From a virus: a DNA stretch of 44,186 nucleotides. Made by a program: the position numbers and the translations under genes. A model generated the notes under the pieces. It was not told the origin of the DNA, made no database searches, and was given only the letters and a program-made list of their open reading frames with translations. Shown piece by piece: positions 1 through 8,490 of this stretch. The stretch covers positions 1-44,186 of the IMG/VR virus record IMGVR_UViG_3300009285_002809, one strand, 5' to 3'. The stretch's first letter is position 1; every line of letters begins with the position of its first letter.

Positions 1-50
1 ACCGATTCACTACACCCCGAACCAACTTACGCAATTATATCATTTAACAA

Positions 51-80
51 TTGGCAATTTGGAATTATTGTTGATAGAAT
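51..80 (+). promoter_or_regulatory. possible weak rightward promoter
   Basis: TTGGCA (51-56), an 18-bp spacer and TAGAAT (75-80) lie 26 bp before the start at 107. The match to the sigma70 consensus is only fair and the region is AT-rich, so it could be chance. Confidence 0.25.
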
Positions 81-106
81 AGCGTAGTAAATTCTATACA
101 AATAAT

Positions 107-457
107 ATGAGCGAATTTCTGAATAATTTTATAGTGGCAGCATCAATGTTAGCGAACAGAGGCGATAAAGCTAAACCCTTATCTAGCGTGGATGTGGATC
201 TTCTCATTAATAACGCAAAGCCTCAATTAACATTTCAAATGAGTGAGCGACCGGATTTTTTGGGGGAAAGAAGAGTACGGTGGCAAGGTCAAGGGCCTGA
301 ACCAACTCCTACTCCAGATTTTGGATCAGAATTTTGCTGGGTGGATGAGGGTACTGGAAGAAAACGTTGCCTTCCAATTAAAAGTGAAGTCTGCGGATCA
401 CTTATCCCAGTTGTCGCGTTGGGTTTGTGGAGTCTTCGACGACATTTCCGTCGATAA
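107..457 (+). CDS. hypothetical protein, left flank
   Basis: 116-codon rightward ORF whose product I do not recognise. The N-terminal 45 residues look like a normal globular or helical protein; a PEPTPTP stretch follows near residue 65, and the C-terminus is Arg-rich. There is no clear Shine-Dalgarno sequence. An overlapping ORF in another frame (243-527) competes for the second half, so a frameshift or a wrong frame choice is possible. It points against the leftward phage operon and may be flanking (host) DNA or a phage accessory gene. Confidence 0.35.
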   Translation: MSEFLNNFIVAASMLANRGDKAKPLSSVDVDLLINNAKPQLTFQMSERPDFLGERRVRWQGQGPEPTPTPDFGSEFCWVDEGTGRKRCLPIKSEVCGSLIPVVALGLWSLRRHFRR

Positions 458-503
458 AACCAATTATTCAAAGGTTAATGCGATTGTAAATCTTTTCGTC
501 ATA

Positions 504-1199
504 TTATTGTGTTCTGACAACTGCTAATAATACTTCCCCTTGCGCTGGAGCAGTTATATCATCAGTTAGTGTTATGGTATTGCCAGATACCGTAAAATGC
601 GGGCCTTGTCTGTAAATAATGGGTGAACCAGAACCAATTAAACAAATAACTGCTGCAATATTTAATGTTAAGGTAAAAGTTTTTGTCGAACCATCCAAAC
701 TTGCGGATAAATCTTCTGACCTAATTTGTTCCATTCCTCCTCTCATTATACCACGTTCTCGTTCTGCTTTCGGAAGATTCTTAATGTGTGAAGCGTCAAT
801 CTGTTTTTCTGAAACGATTTCAAGAATGTTTATTTTCTTTACGATTTCTTCTCCAGTGTCGGGACTTCCATCAATGCCTCGTTCACCTGGAGGCCCTGGA
901 GGGCCGATAACAAAATCTCCTTTATCGCCCCTTTCACCTTTCGTCCCTATTGGGCCTTCTGGCCCTTGGATACTCTGGCCGTCTTTTCCAGGAATACCTG
1001 GTTCGCCTTTTTCGCCTTTCATTTCAATTAGCTTTTTTTGAGCTTTGGCGTCTATAAGTTCTTCAAGATTTTCATATTTTTCTAAAAGAATTTCAGTCAC
1101 CACTTTCACAATTTCTTGTTCCAACTCTTCAAGATGTTCTTCTAAAAAAGTTTCAATGACAGAGTAGATAAGTTCTTTTGAATCTTTGATTTTAGCCAT
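504..1199 (-). CDS. collagen-like phage tail fibre protein
   Basis: About 231 residues from the MAKIKDSK start (an upstream in-frame ATG at 1229 adds only ten hydrophobic residues). An N-terminal acidic helical region, likely coiled coil, is followed by roughly 18 Gly-X-Y triplets (GEKGEPGIPGKDG... GPPGPPGERG), then a beta-rich C-terminal domain of the kind seen at phage fibre tips (LDGSTKTFTLTL..., ITLTDDITAPAQGE). Collagen-like trimers are known spacers in phage fibres. It is the last leftward gene, so it probably ends the late operon. Role as a host-contact fibre is inferred from domain order and position. Confidence 0.75.
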   Translation of the reverse strand: MAKIKDSKELIYSVIETFLEEHLEELEQEIVKVVTEILLEKYENLEELIDAKAQKKLIEMKGEKGEPGIPGKDGQSIQGPEGPIGTKGERGDKGDFVIGPPGPPGERGIDGSPDTGEEIVKKINILEIVSEKQIDASHIKNLPKAERERGIMRGGMEQIRSEDLSASLDGSTKTFTLTLNIAAVICLIGSGSPIIYRQGPHFTVSGNTITLTDDITAPAQGEVLLAVVRTQ

Positions 1200-1220
1200 T
1201 TTGCGTGGTATAAGGAAAAT

Positions 1221-1382
1221 ATGAATCAACGAGCATGGAATGTAATAGCTTTAATCTTATTCTGGGGAATCCTTTTGGGATGGGCATATTGGTCAACTCC
1301 TGAATGGATTCCTGATAAGTCCGCTTCTTCAAGAGAGAATGATGTTTATGAACAAAATTGGGGTGGAAAATATTCATTTTAG
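1221..1382 (+). CDS. small single-span membrane protein, antisense to operon
   Basis: 53 residues: MNQRAWNVIALILFWGILLG is a clear membrane segment, followed by a polar tail. The start is preceded by TAAGGAAAAT, a Shine-Dalgarno-like site. It is transcribed against the tail operon, and its stop overlaps the stop of the 963-aa virion gene by 4 bp (convergent). Its start lies 21 bp from the divergent start of the collagen-like gene. The competing leftward ORF in this gap is low-complexity basic and less convincing. Function unknown; a small phage membrane effector or holin-like peptide is possible. Confidence 0.55.
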   Translation: MNQRAWNVIALILFWGILLGWAYWSTPEWIPDKSASSRENDVYEQNWGGKYSF

Positions 1383-4270
1383 CGTTTTAGTTTTTTCCCT
1401 TTAGGAATATAAAATTTTTGAAATTTTTTTCCTACCCCAAGTTTAATAAGGAAATCTTCCAATTCACGGCTTCGTTCTAAATCGTTAAAGAATTTTTGTT
1501 CTTCTTGGTCTATCGCCCATCCCCTTACTCCAGTAAAAACTCGAAGAAGTTGATTAAAACGGGCTTCTTCTTCGTTGGTTAAAAATCCTATGGTGCTTTG
1601 AATACGGGAAGTAAACAAGTTTCTCATAAAATGAAGAACAAATGGATTTGCTTTATATTTGGTTCTTTCACCAACCACTTCACCATTGATATAAATTTTT
1701 TGGCCTGGAACTTCTACCCATCCGATTAAATCTTTAAATTGTTCAGCGACTTTTTCGGGCATAACATCTATCATCCATTTAATACCATCAGCTTTATCAA
1801 TTTCAGACACAGGACGATTTCTAAAAAAGTCTTTATCTAAAGCTCGTTCAACTGGAAACTTTATGGCAGGATTCGCTTGAGAAAGAGTATCCATAATTAA
1901 GTTGGAAATAATTCCTCCTTCTCCACTAAATTTTCTTAAAAATTCTTCTATGGGAAGGCCGAATCCAGTAAGAAACACCGATTGTCCATATTGATTATTA
2001 AGATAAGCTCCGGCCTTAATGCCAAGATTTTCAAGAACAAAATCGGGAAGTCCTTCAATATCTTCTTCCGTTACGGGTTCACCAACTGCCTGACCCGCTC
2101 CTTTAATAAATTTAAGTTGGGCAACTACGCGGCCTGGAGTGTGAGCTAGGGCCTTAATTTGAAGTTCGGCGTTTTTTCTGGCGAAAGTATAAAAGGGAAT
2201 CAACCGTCTCATAATGCTTCTTTCAAATTCGGTCAGCTTGCGGTAATTAAATATGGCTTCCTCGGCGGTTTTAATTGCCTCCTTTACATTCTTTCCTTGT
2301 CTAATTTCACTTAAAATAGCTACCACCTTGGCTTGTTTTTCAAAAAATTGACCTACTTCACGGCCTTTAGTTAAAGCAATATTCTCACGCGAGAGAGGAT
2401 TAAATCTCTGAATTCCTTGACGAGTTAATCTTTGACGGCCTTCTTCCAGCACTTGTTCAAATCTGGAAAACGCGCCTTCTTCCAAAACATCGCTTTCTTT
2501 CTTTATCATCTTTCTAACCTGTCTTACTGTTAATTTTTGACCTGTTTTAATAGTGATTATCCCATCAAGATTGCGTCCTCGCACAACATTAAAAGCTTCT
2601 TTTTGAAGAGAGGGATTCCCAACATCTACTCCGATTTTAAGCATATTCTGAAATTGGTTTGAGGTAACGTTTCGGATATGAAATCCTGGAAATAAAGAAG
2701 TGACATATCCTTTAAAAAGTCCCGTCACATAATCAAAGCCTGATACTTTAGCAAGCTCGTCTATAGTCTTAAACTCTGGTGAAAGAAAGTTATTAAGGTC
2801 TTTGGCGATATCCTTAGGAAGCCAGCCTTTAATGGTTTCGGCACCTGTTGGGCCTAACCCTTTACGAGAAAAACTAACAAAACCTAATCTTTTAGCTGTC
2901 TCCTCGGATAGTTCATCGAATTGTCTTCCTAAATTTTGAACTACGGCCCTAGCAGTTGAATCTTTAATTCTCGCGGTTACCACTTCAACCTGTCCTCTGG
3001 AATAAGCTTCGAAAGGGTCTTTGATTAGACCTTCTTCTACTCCTCTAAACTTTTTAAGAAATCCCATTTCGGGACTGGCAAGTCCTCTGCCTATAGCAAA
3101 GTTTTTAATAGCCAGTTTATCAGCAAACTTTGACGGAATATAAAATTTGATGGCATCTTCTTCTGAAAGTCCAGCTAATTTTGCAAAACGGGGAACAATA
3201 GCATTTTCACCTTCAAATAATTGGTCGGCAACTTTCTGCAAAGCCTCATCTTCAAAAGTAAGCTTCTCTCCACGCTGTAATGCTTTTGCTTCTTTTCCTC
3301 CAGAAACTATCTGTAACTTTTTGTTAAAAATAGTGTCAAATAAATTTCTCATTTGGTCGTCAGATAACTCTTTAAATAATTCTTCATTTCGAGCCAAAAT
3401 TCCTTCCATAGCTCGGCGTTGTTCACGGCCTGCTTTTGAAAGAATAGAAACTAATCGAGGGTCTTTTGCAAAGTCAGCGACAAAAAGTTTTCCTAAAGTA
3501 TTTTTAAGAGCTTGAACTACTTCGGTTTCTCCTAAAGCGCGAGCAGCACGACCTATCGGCGTCTTAGCCAGAGTTTCAGATTTAATAAGGGTCTTACCAA
3601 AAAATTTAATTCCTCCTTCATTTATGAGTTTAGGGCCTAACTGAGATATTTCTTCAATCGTTCCACGACTAAATCCTTCCTTAATGGCTTCTTCTGCGGC
3701 TTCTTCTGTAATTCCCTTTTTACCAAGTGCCCGTTCCAAAAGAATTCTTAATTTACCTATTCCTTTTTTACCTGCGACTTCCGTAATTTCTGTTCCCGCC
3801 TTTTGAACCAATTTCGTTCCCGCTTTAGTCAAAGTTTTGCCGCTTATTCTAAGTCCGGCTCCGATGCCAAAAGTAAGATAAGTAATAGGGTCAAATAAAA
3901 CGTCAGCTATAAATCCTCCAGTAGCGAGGGCGACTTTGCCAATTCGAGTTTCGGGCTGAACTCCTCTTTGTCGAGCCACGTCAGCAAAACCTTGTATTTC
4001 TTCTCCTCTTAAACTGCGACCCGCGGAACGGAACGCTTCTCCCAAAGCGGAAGTATCTTCATCTAAAGCCCCCTTAACAAGTCCTGAAGTAAAAGCTGTT
4101 CCTACATTTAAAACTCCCCCTACTCTGCGAAGAGCATTAAGAAGTTTTCGCTTTTTGGGAATTTCGTAACCTGATTTTTCAATCAAGCGTTCGAGTTCAC
4201 GAATTTCATCTTCTTCGTCTTTGATAGGAGCTGAAAGCCGTCCGCGTTTAGTTGTGACTAATCTTCCCAT
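1379..4270 (-). CDS. large internal virion / ejection-type protein
   Basis: 963 residues, the largest complete ORF. The N-terminal third is Ala/Gly/Lys-rich amphipathic helix with short hydrophobic stretches (VGTAFTSGLVKGAL, GKVALATGGFIADVLF). The middle is charged helix. A motif SLFPGFHIRNVTSNQFQNML lies near residue 530; similar F-H-x-R-N segments occur, as I recall, in large virion proteins of other phages. Position at the distal end of the tail operon, size and helical content fit an ejection or internal core protein of a short-tailed phage. No catalytic domain is recognised. The start ATG follows TTATTAAA with no Shine-Dalgarno site; a 1-bp gap separates it from the preceding gene. Confidence 0.55.
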   Translation of the reverse strand: MGRLVTTKRGRLSAPIKDEEDEIRELERLIEKSGYEIPKKRKLLNALRRVGGVLNVGTAFTSGLVKGALDEDTSALGEAFRSAGRSLRGEEIQGFADVARQRGVQPETRIGKVALATGGFIADVLFDPITYLTFGIGAGLRISGKTLTKAGTKLVQKAGTEITEVAGKKGIGKLRILLERALGKKGITEEAAEEAIKEGFSRGTIEEISQLGPKLINEGGIKFFGKTLIKSETLAKTPIGRAARALGETEVVQALKNTLGKLFVADFAKDPRLVSILSKAGREQRRAMEGILARNEELFKELSDDQMRNLFDTIFNKKLQIVSGGKEAKALQRGEKLTFEDEALQKVADQLFEGENAIVPRFAKLAGLSEEDAIKFYIPSKFADKLAIKNFAIGRGLASPEMGFLKKFRGVEEGLIKDPFEAYSRGQVEVVTARIKDSTARAVVQNLGRQFDELSEETAKRLGFVSFSRKGLGPTGAETIKGWLPKDIAKDLNNFLSPEFKTIDELAKVSGFDYVTGLFKGYVTSLFPGFHIRNVTSNQFQNMLKIGVDVGNPSLQKEAFNVVRGRNLDGIITIKTGQKLTVRQVRKMIKKESDVLEEGAFSRFEQVLEEGRQRLTRQGIQRFNPLSRENIALTKGREVGQFFEKQAKVVAILSEIRQGKNVKEAIKTAEEAIFNYRKLTEFERSIMRRLIPFYTFARKNAELQIKALAHTPGRVVAQLKFIKGAGQAVGEPVTEEDIEGLPDFVLENLGIKAGAYLNNQYGQSVFLTGFGLPIEEFLRKFSGEGGIISNLIMDTLSQANPAIKFPVERALDKDFFRNRPVSEIDKADGIKWMIDVMPEKVAEQFKDLIGWVEVPGQKIYINGEVVGERTKYKANPFVLHFMRNLFTSRIQSTIGFLTNEEEARFNQLLRVFTGVRGWAIDQEEQKFFNDLERSRELEDFLIKLGVGKKFQKFYIPKGKKLKR

Positions 4271-4271
4271 T

Positions 4272-6434
4272 TTAATAAGTAAGTCCAGTGTAAGGATTAT
4301 ATGGTTTAGGAGGATTTAATAGAAATGTCTCTGATAATGTTCCTTGCGGAATTTCACCAGGAAGAGTAGATTGAGTTTCGGTATCTTCAGTTCCAGCAAG
4401 TTGATAACCTACCAAAGAAGCCAAAGCCGAATTTGAAGCTTCTTGAGAGCCAAAAAGTGTTCGCAATGTTTTATACGCTTGTTCTGGTGTGTTTCCACTT
4501 TGAATCAACTGCACAGCGTCTTCTCTGGCTTCTTTCTCAACGTCATATGTAGTAAATCCTGAAGATGGCTGAATTCCTGTTTCAGATTTTCTCTGAGCAG
4601 AATTAACCGCACTGATAAAATTAAGATATTCTTGTTGAGAAACTGGGTCTCGTCCATAAAGAATTCTAAAATCTTCTAGTGTAGTTGAACCAGTAGTATC
4701 TGTTTTAGGCAACTGACTCACTCCTAAATCAGTATGAGATACGACTTGTCCCGTATCGGCGTTCATAACATCCCGATAAGTGTGCATCTTTCCATCTGAA
4801 CCAACCACATTATAAGTTCTATCGGCTAGATTAGCCGGAGATGAAATACCTTGTATGATTTCCCATCGGTTCATTTGAGAATTCCACTGATAATAAGAAT
4901 TTCCGAACTGCTGAACTTCGGGATTTTTGGGAGCTTGAACATAAGAACCAGCGTAATAGAGGGCTTCAGTATAAGTCTGAGATTGAGCCACTCTTTGAAC
5001 TATATCCGAAGGCGCTCCATTTTGGGCGGCCTGTGTTGCCAAAGTTTGAATTTTTCCTTTCTCATCTTGAAGATTAGGATTTAACCATTGACCCGCGTTA
5101 ACCAATGCTTCGGGGATAGATTTGGCGGAAGCCAGAGTGGATACCACATTGGCAGGCGCTCCATTCTGGGCGGCTTGAGCCGCAATAGATAGAACGCCTT
5201 TCCGTTCATCCAAAGCAATTCCTATGGCGAAGCGCTGGTCTTCTTTCATTTCCCTAAACTTGCCCTGGAAATAATCAAACTGGAACTTAATGGCTTCAAT
5301 TTTGGCGGCTTGGTCGGCGATAGCCGCGTCAGAGAACATTGAAACAAATTGTAAAGACTGATTGATTCGGTCTTGAGCAACACCAGCCAACTGCATAGCT
5401 TCGTTCAAAGCTTGCATCGGTTTGATGCTTTCTTTGGCAATTAAACGAGTTAGCTGATTTTGAGAAACTCCAACATCTTCTAAAGAACGCTGTATGGCTT
5501 CGGGCAATTCTTTTAAAACTTTTTGCTGTTGAAAAATTAACTGATTATAAGAGTTGAGCAAATCCATCTGTTCCTGAACCCCGAATTTTTGAAAAAGACT
5601 TTCAAGTATTTGGGTTTGACTTGTGGAAGCGATACCAGCGGAAATCTGCAAAGCTAATTCATCAAGTTTTGTTCCCAGCTGTTCCAGTTGCACATTTCCC
5701 TGCAAAGTGGCTATATCGGTAGGGGAAACAAGTTGAACTGGAGTTCCAACTGGTTGAGTTGTTACTTGTCCTCCTTGATATGTCCCTGCCGCAGGGGCCG
5801 ACACTTGGCCTCCAGGAGCGGCAATTACTGGAGGCGCACTAGGGGTTCCACCTCCTCCGCCCGTTGCTCCGCCTGTTGTCCCGCCTGTTACACCAGTTGC
5901 TCCTCCTGTAGGAATAATCCCCGAAGGAGTTCCTGTAACTCCAGCGGTGGCAAGTTGAGCTGGAGTATAAGCCGCTCCCTGATTCTGTTTAGCCGCAGCG
6001 CCTAAAGAGGCCGCTTGTTCCGGCGTAGCTCCAGCAGCCATAAGATTTTCTTCTATGGAAGGAGCGGTTTTTACAGTTTCTCCAGTTGTCAGATTAACTA
6101 CATCAGCCGCTTGAGGATTTACTGGAGAAATTCTTTGTTCATAAACTTGTCCCGTAACAGGAGCGGGCGCGGCAAACATAGATGGGTCGCCTATCTGATA
6201 TGAAGGATTACTGCCGTAAAGACCTTGAATGGCTCTTTCCTCGTCTCCAGTTATAGTCAACATCGGCAAAGCATCGTAATTGCCGGTATATTGGCTTTTG
6301 GGAAGAGTGTAATAATTACTGCCTTTTCTAATAATAACGGTATCCCTGGTTTGAGTAGGGTCAGTTCGATATATTACTCCTTCGTCCGAGAAGTTAAGAG
6401 TTACATTCTGATTGGGAATTTTATACTGCGCCAT
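4272..6434 (-). CDS. virion structural protein with Gly/Ala/Pro linker and helical repeats
   Basis: 720 residues. Residues 1-100 are beta-like, about 120-230 are a Gly/Ala/Thr/Pro-rich flexible linker (GVTGGTTGGATGGGGG), and about 235-420 are long helices rich in Gln and Leu, likely coiled coil. Two related repeats of about 33 residues follow: IAAQAAQNGAPANVVSTL and LATQAAQNGAPSDIVQRV, each ending in EALxxAG. The C-terminus is polar and ends in PKPYNPYTGLTY. Start and upstream stop overlap by one base (TAATG), implying translational coupling to the adaptor gene. Probably a second ejection or tail-associated protein; no homologue recognised. Confidence 0.5.
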   Translation of the reverse strand: MAQYKIPNQNVTLNFSDEGVIYRTDPTQTRDTVIIRKGSNYYTLPKSQYTGNYDALPMLTITGDEERAIQGLYGSNPSYQIGDPSMFAAPAPVTGQVYEQRISPVNPQAADVVNLTTGETVKTAPSIEENLMAAGATPEQAASLGAAAKQNQGAAYTPAQLATAGVTGTPSGIIPTGGATGVTGGTTGGATGGGGGTPSAPPVIAAPGGQVSAPAAGTYQGGQVTTQPVGTPVQLVSPTDIATLQGNVQLEQLGTKLDELALQISAGIASTSQTQILESLFQKFGVQEQMDLLNSYNQLIFQQQKVLKELPEAIQRSLEDVGVSQNQLTRLIAKESIKPMQALNEAMQLAGVAQDRINQSLQFVSMFSDAAIADQAAKIEAIKFQFDYFQGKFREMKEDQRFAIGIALDERKGVLSIAAQAAQNGAPANVVSTLASAKSIPEALVNAGQWLNPNLQDEKGKIQTLATQAAQNGAPSDIVQRVAQSQTYTEALYYAGSYVQAPKNPEVQQFGNSYYQWNSQMNRWEIIQGISSPANLADRTYNVVGSDGKMHTYRDVMNADTGQVVSHTDLGVSQLPKTDTTGSTTLEDFRILYGRDPVSQQEYLNFISAVNSAQRKSETGIQPSSGFTTYDVEKEAREDAVQLIQSGNTPEQAYKTLRTLFGSQEASNSALASLVGYQLAGTEDTETQSTLPGEIPQGTLSETFLLNPPKPYNPYTGLTY

Positions 6435-7255
6435 TATCTTACAGAAAATGTGGTTACCGCTCCAGTAGAAGTTTTATCGTGACTTAACCAAGTTTCGGAT
6501 AATCGGCTGTTGAAAATATCCAGTTGTTGTTTGGCTCGGTCATATTGCTGTTCGCGTTCAAAGTAAAAAAAGGCGGCGCCATGAGGAATTATAAAATCCG
6601 CGGCATCAGGAAGAATCATCGTATCCGTGGCTTCAGAAAGCAAGGTAATTGTTTTGTAATGATGAACATCAATAATTTCTTTTACCAAATAAAGAATATC
6701 ACTAGCGGCTTTGGCCCGTTTTAAACGAGCGGTGATGGAAGTTGAACCAGGCACCGAAGATACAAAAGTGAATTCTTCATTTGCGGCAGCTGCGGCATCA
6801 ATCCATATCTCGTCCCCTGCGGCCAAACCACTGGAAGTATTAAGTTCAATAGTCACCGCGTTTCCGGCAGATTCGGAGTTGGATAAGGTATAAGAGGTTG
6901 GAGCGGCGGAAGGAATTTCCCTAAGAACCAAATCGGAATTAACCCTGTCTATCGCGAAACTTCTCGGAGTGTATTTAAACAAGTCAAATTCCGTTTCCTT
7001 GACCAAAAGATTTACATTTCGAATATATCTAGCTTTTCTGAAATTCGTAGACAAGGTGTAGCGTCCCACATTGGCGACTGGAATTAACCCCGTTCTATCC
7101 AAAAGTTCCGGCCAATCATATCTGTAGGCCGCAGCTTTATAGGCTTCATTCACATCATCAAGTTCATCCGCGCTATCAATATAAGCATCCCCAGTCGGGA
7201 CTTTAACTTCGGCTTCTGTCCTATCGCGCAAACCAGCTAAAGTTTCAGTTGCCAC
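6434..7255 (-). CDS. head-tail adaptor / connector-like protein
   Basis: 273 residues starting at GTG that shares its G with the preceding TAG stop. The N-terminal pattern (ETLAGLRDRTEAEVKVP, ADELDDVNEAYKAAAYRYDW) resembles head completion/adaptor proteins of P22-like short-tailed phages (gp4 type), where a helical base docks under the portal. A beta-rich insert (residues 110-180) and a helical C-terminus follow. Position after the hub-like protein and before the ejection-type proteins agrees. The assignment rests on pattern recognition and context, not an alignment. Confidence 0.5.
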   Translation of the reverse strand: MATETLAGLRDRTEAEVKVPTGDAYIDSADELDDVNEAYKAAAYRYDWPELLDRTGLIPVANVGRYTLSTNFRKARYIRNVNLLVKETEFDLFKYTPRSFAIDRVNSDLVLREIPSAAPTSYTLSNSESAGNAVTIELNTSSGLAAGDEIWIDAAAAANEEFTFVSSVPGSTSITARLKRAKAASDILYLVKEIIDVHHYKTITLLSEATDTMILPDAADFIIPHGAAFFYFEREQQYDRAKQQLDIFNSRLSETWLSHDKTSTGAVTTFSVR

Positions 7256-8097
7256 TAAATTATCGCTCTAAAAATATTCTGATAATACGACCTCAATTCT
7301 TCGGGAATATCTTCAAGCCCTTTTCTAGCCCTATCTCCCAAGAAAGAAAATCTTTCACGGGCCAGTCTTCCTTGGTCTTTGAATCCTCCATACAATTTGG
7401 TAAGTCTTTGAAGCATTTCCTCGACTTCACGAGTTTTGGGAGAAAACATTTTTGACGATTCAAAGTCTTTGGAAAATCTTTCACTCAAACGGGAATTTTT
7501 TTGAGCCAGTCTCGAAAAAATGTTATCGAAAATATTGTGTGCTCCTAATCGAGTGCGGAATTGCTGCGTCCTGATTTCAGATTGATTGGCCAGATTAAGC
7601 ATCGCTTCATTAGCCATTTTTCTGGCTTGTTCCAGACTAGCCCCAGCTTCCTGTAAAGTTTGCTGCATTTGAGTTCTGGCTTTATCGAACATTTCTGGAG
7701 CCTCGGCGATAACTTCTTCGGCTCTTATCAAAGCTGGATTGTTTAACACTCCAGGAATATTGGGAAGATTCAGGCTATTGGCAAATCCTTGAGCCGAAGT
7801 CGTAAATGGATATTTCTCAAAGACGTTTTGCTGAATCATCTTATTAAGAGCAGGTTCAATCGTGCCCAATCGTTCTGCCGTATTATCCAGCATTGTATTC
7901 AAGCGGTCTGCAGGGCCGATGGTATTTAATTCAGGATTCATAGCGAACATTCTGTCCAATTCTGGAAGTCTTACTGGATTGGGTTGTGGTTCTATTAACA
8001 TTTCCGGAGGCATCAACTTTGAAATATCTGACAAAGGAGGAATTGGTTGTATGGGAGGGATAAATTTCGTGCTATCTAACAAATTTTTTGGAGGCAT
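7255..8097 (-). CDS. hypothetical helical virion-region protein
   Basis: 280 residues. A Pro-rich N-terminus (FIPPIQPIPPLSD, LMPPEML) precedes a mostly helical body with heptad-like segments (MQQTLQEAGASLEQARKMAN, about residue 145) and a basic C-terminus. No family recognised. It is one-base coupled to the downstream adaptor gene, so it is probably made with the tail proteins, perhaps as a minor virion component or chaperone. Confidence 0.5.
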   Translation of the reverse strand: MPPKNLLDSTKFIPPIQPIPPLSDISKLMPPEMLIEPQPNPVRLPELDRMFAMNPELNTIGPADRLNTMLDNTAERLGTIEPALNKMIQQNVFEKYPFTTSAQGFANSLNLPNIPGVLNNPALIRAEEVIAEAPEMFDKARTQMQQTLQEAGASLEQARKMANEAMLNLANQSEIRTQQFRTRLGAHNIFDNIFSRLAQKNSRLSERFSKDFESSKMFSPKTREVEEMLQRLTKLYGGFKDQGRLARERFSFLGDRARKGLEDIPEELRSYYQNIFRAII

Positions 8098-8117
8098 ATT
8101 TTTTAATTAACTAATAA

Positions 8118-8489
8118 TTATTTTTCTAATTTTGCTAATCTAACTTTTAATTCTTCAATTTCGACCTCATAAAGCAGATTAAAGTCTTTTCGGGCGTTGA
8201 TTAACTCTTTTTCGGTAGGTTCTCTCTGGAGTTTTTCTTCCAGCTTTTGTTTAAGAAATTCATCAGGAGTTTCGGGCTTTTTAATGATAATCGGGTTCTG
8301 TTCCACTTTCATTTTAATCTCCGCCATTTCTCCTTCAGTGAGATTACTATAATTATACTTCTTTCCGCGCCTTAAATTCCACTCGTAAGAAAGTTTATCG
8401 GGACATTTTCCGCAAAGTTCTTTTTCATCAAAATCCTTGCTGGTCGTCCCAAGAATTTTATTGCAGTTGTAACAGATTATATTTGCCAT
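8118..8489 (-). CDS. small zinc-ribbon plus helical protein
   Basis: 123 residues. An N-terminal four-cysteine knuckle (C6-x2-C9 and C26-x2-C29) should bind zinc; the rest is charged helix ending in a likely coiled coil (YEVEIEELKVRLAKLEK). It sits between the fibre-like protein and the Pro-rich protein in the late operon with only a 1-bp gap upstream. Role unknown; such small proteins in tail operons may be assembly factors. Confidence 0.5.
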   Translation of the reverse strand: MANIICYNCNKILGTTSKDFDEKELCGKCPDKLSYEWNLRRGKKYNYSNLTEGEMAEIKMKVEQNPIIIKKPETPDEFLKQKLEEKLQREPTEKELINARKDFNLLYEVEIEELKVRLAKLEK

Positions 8490-8490
8490 A

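Noticed and set aside
1192-1377. Leftward 61-codon ORF in the 1.2-1.4 kb gap
   Set aside because: Low-complexity basic; the rightward frame has a membrane span and an SD-like site.
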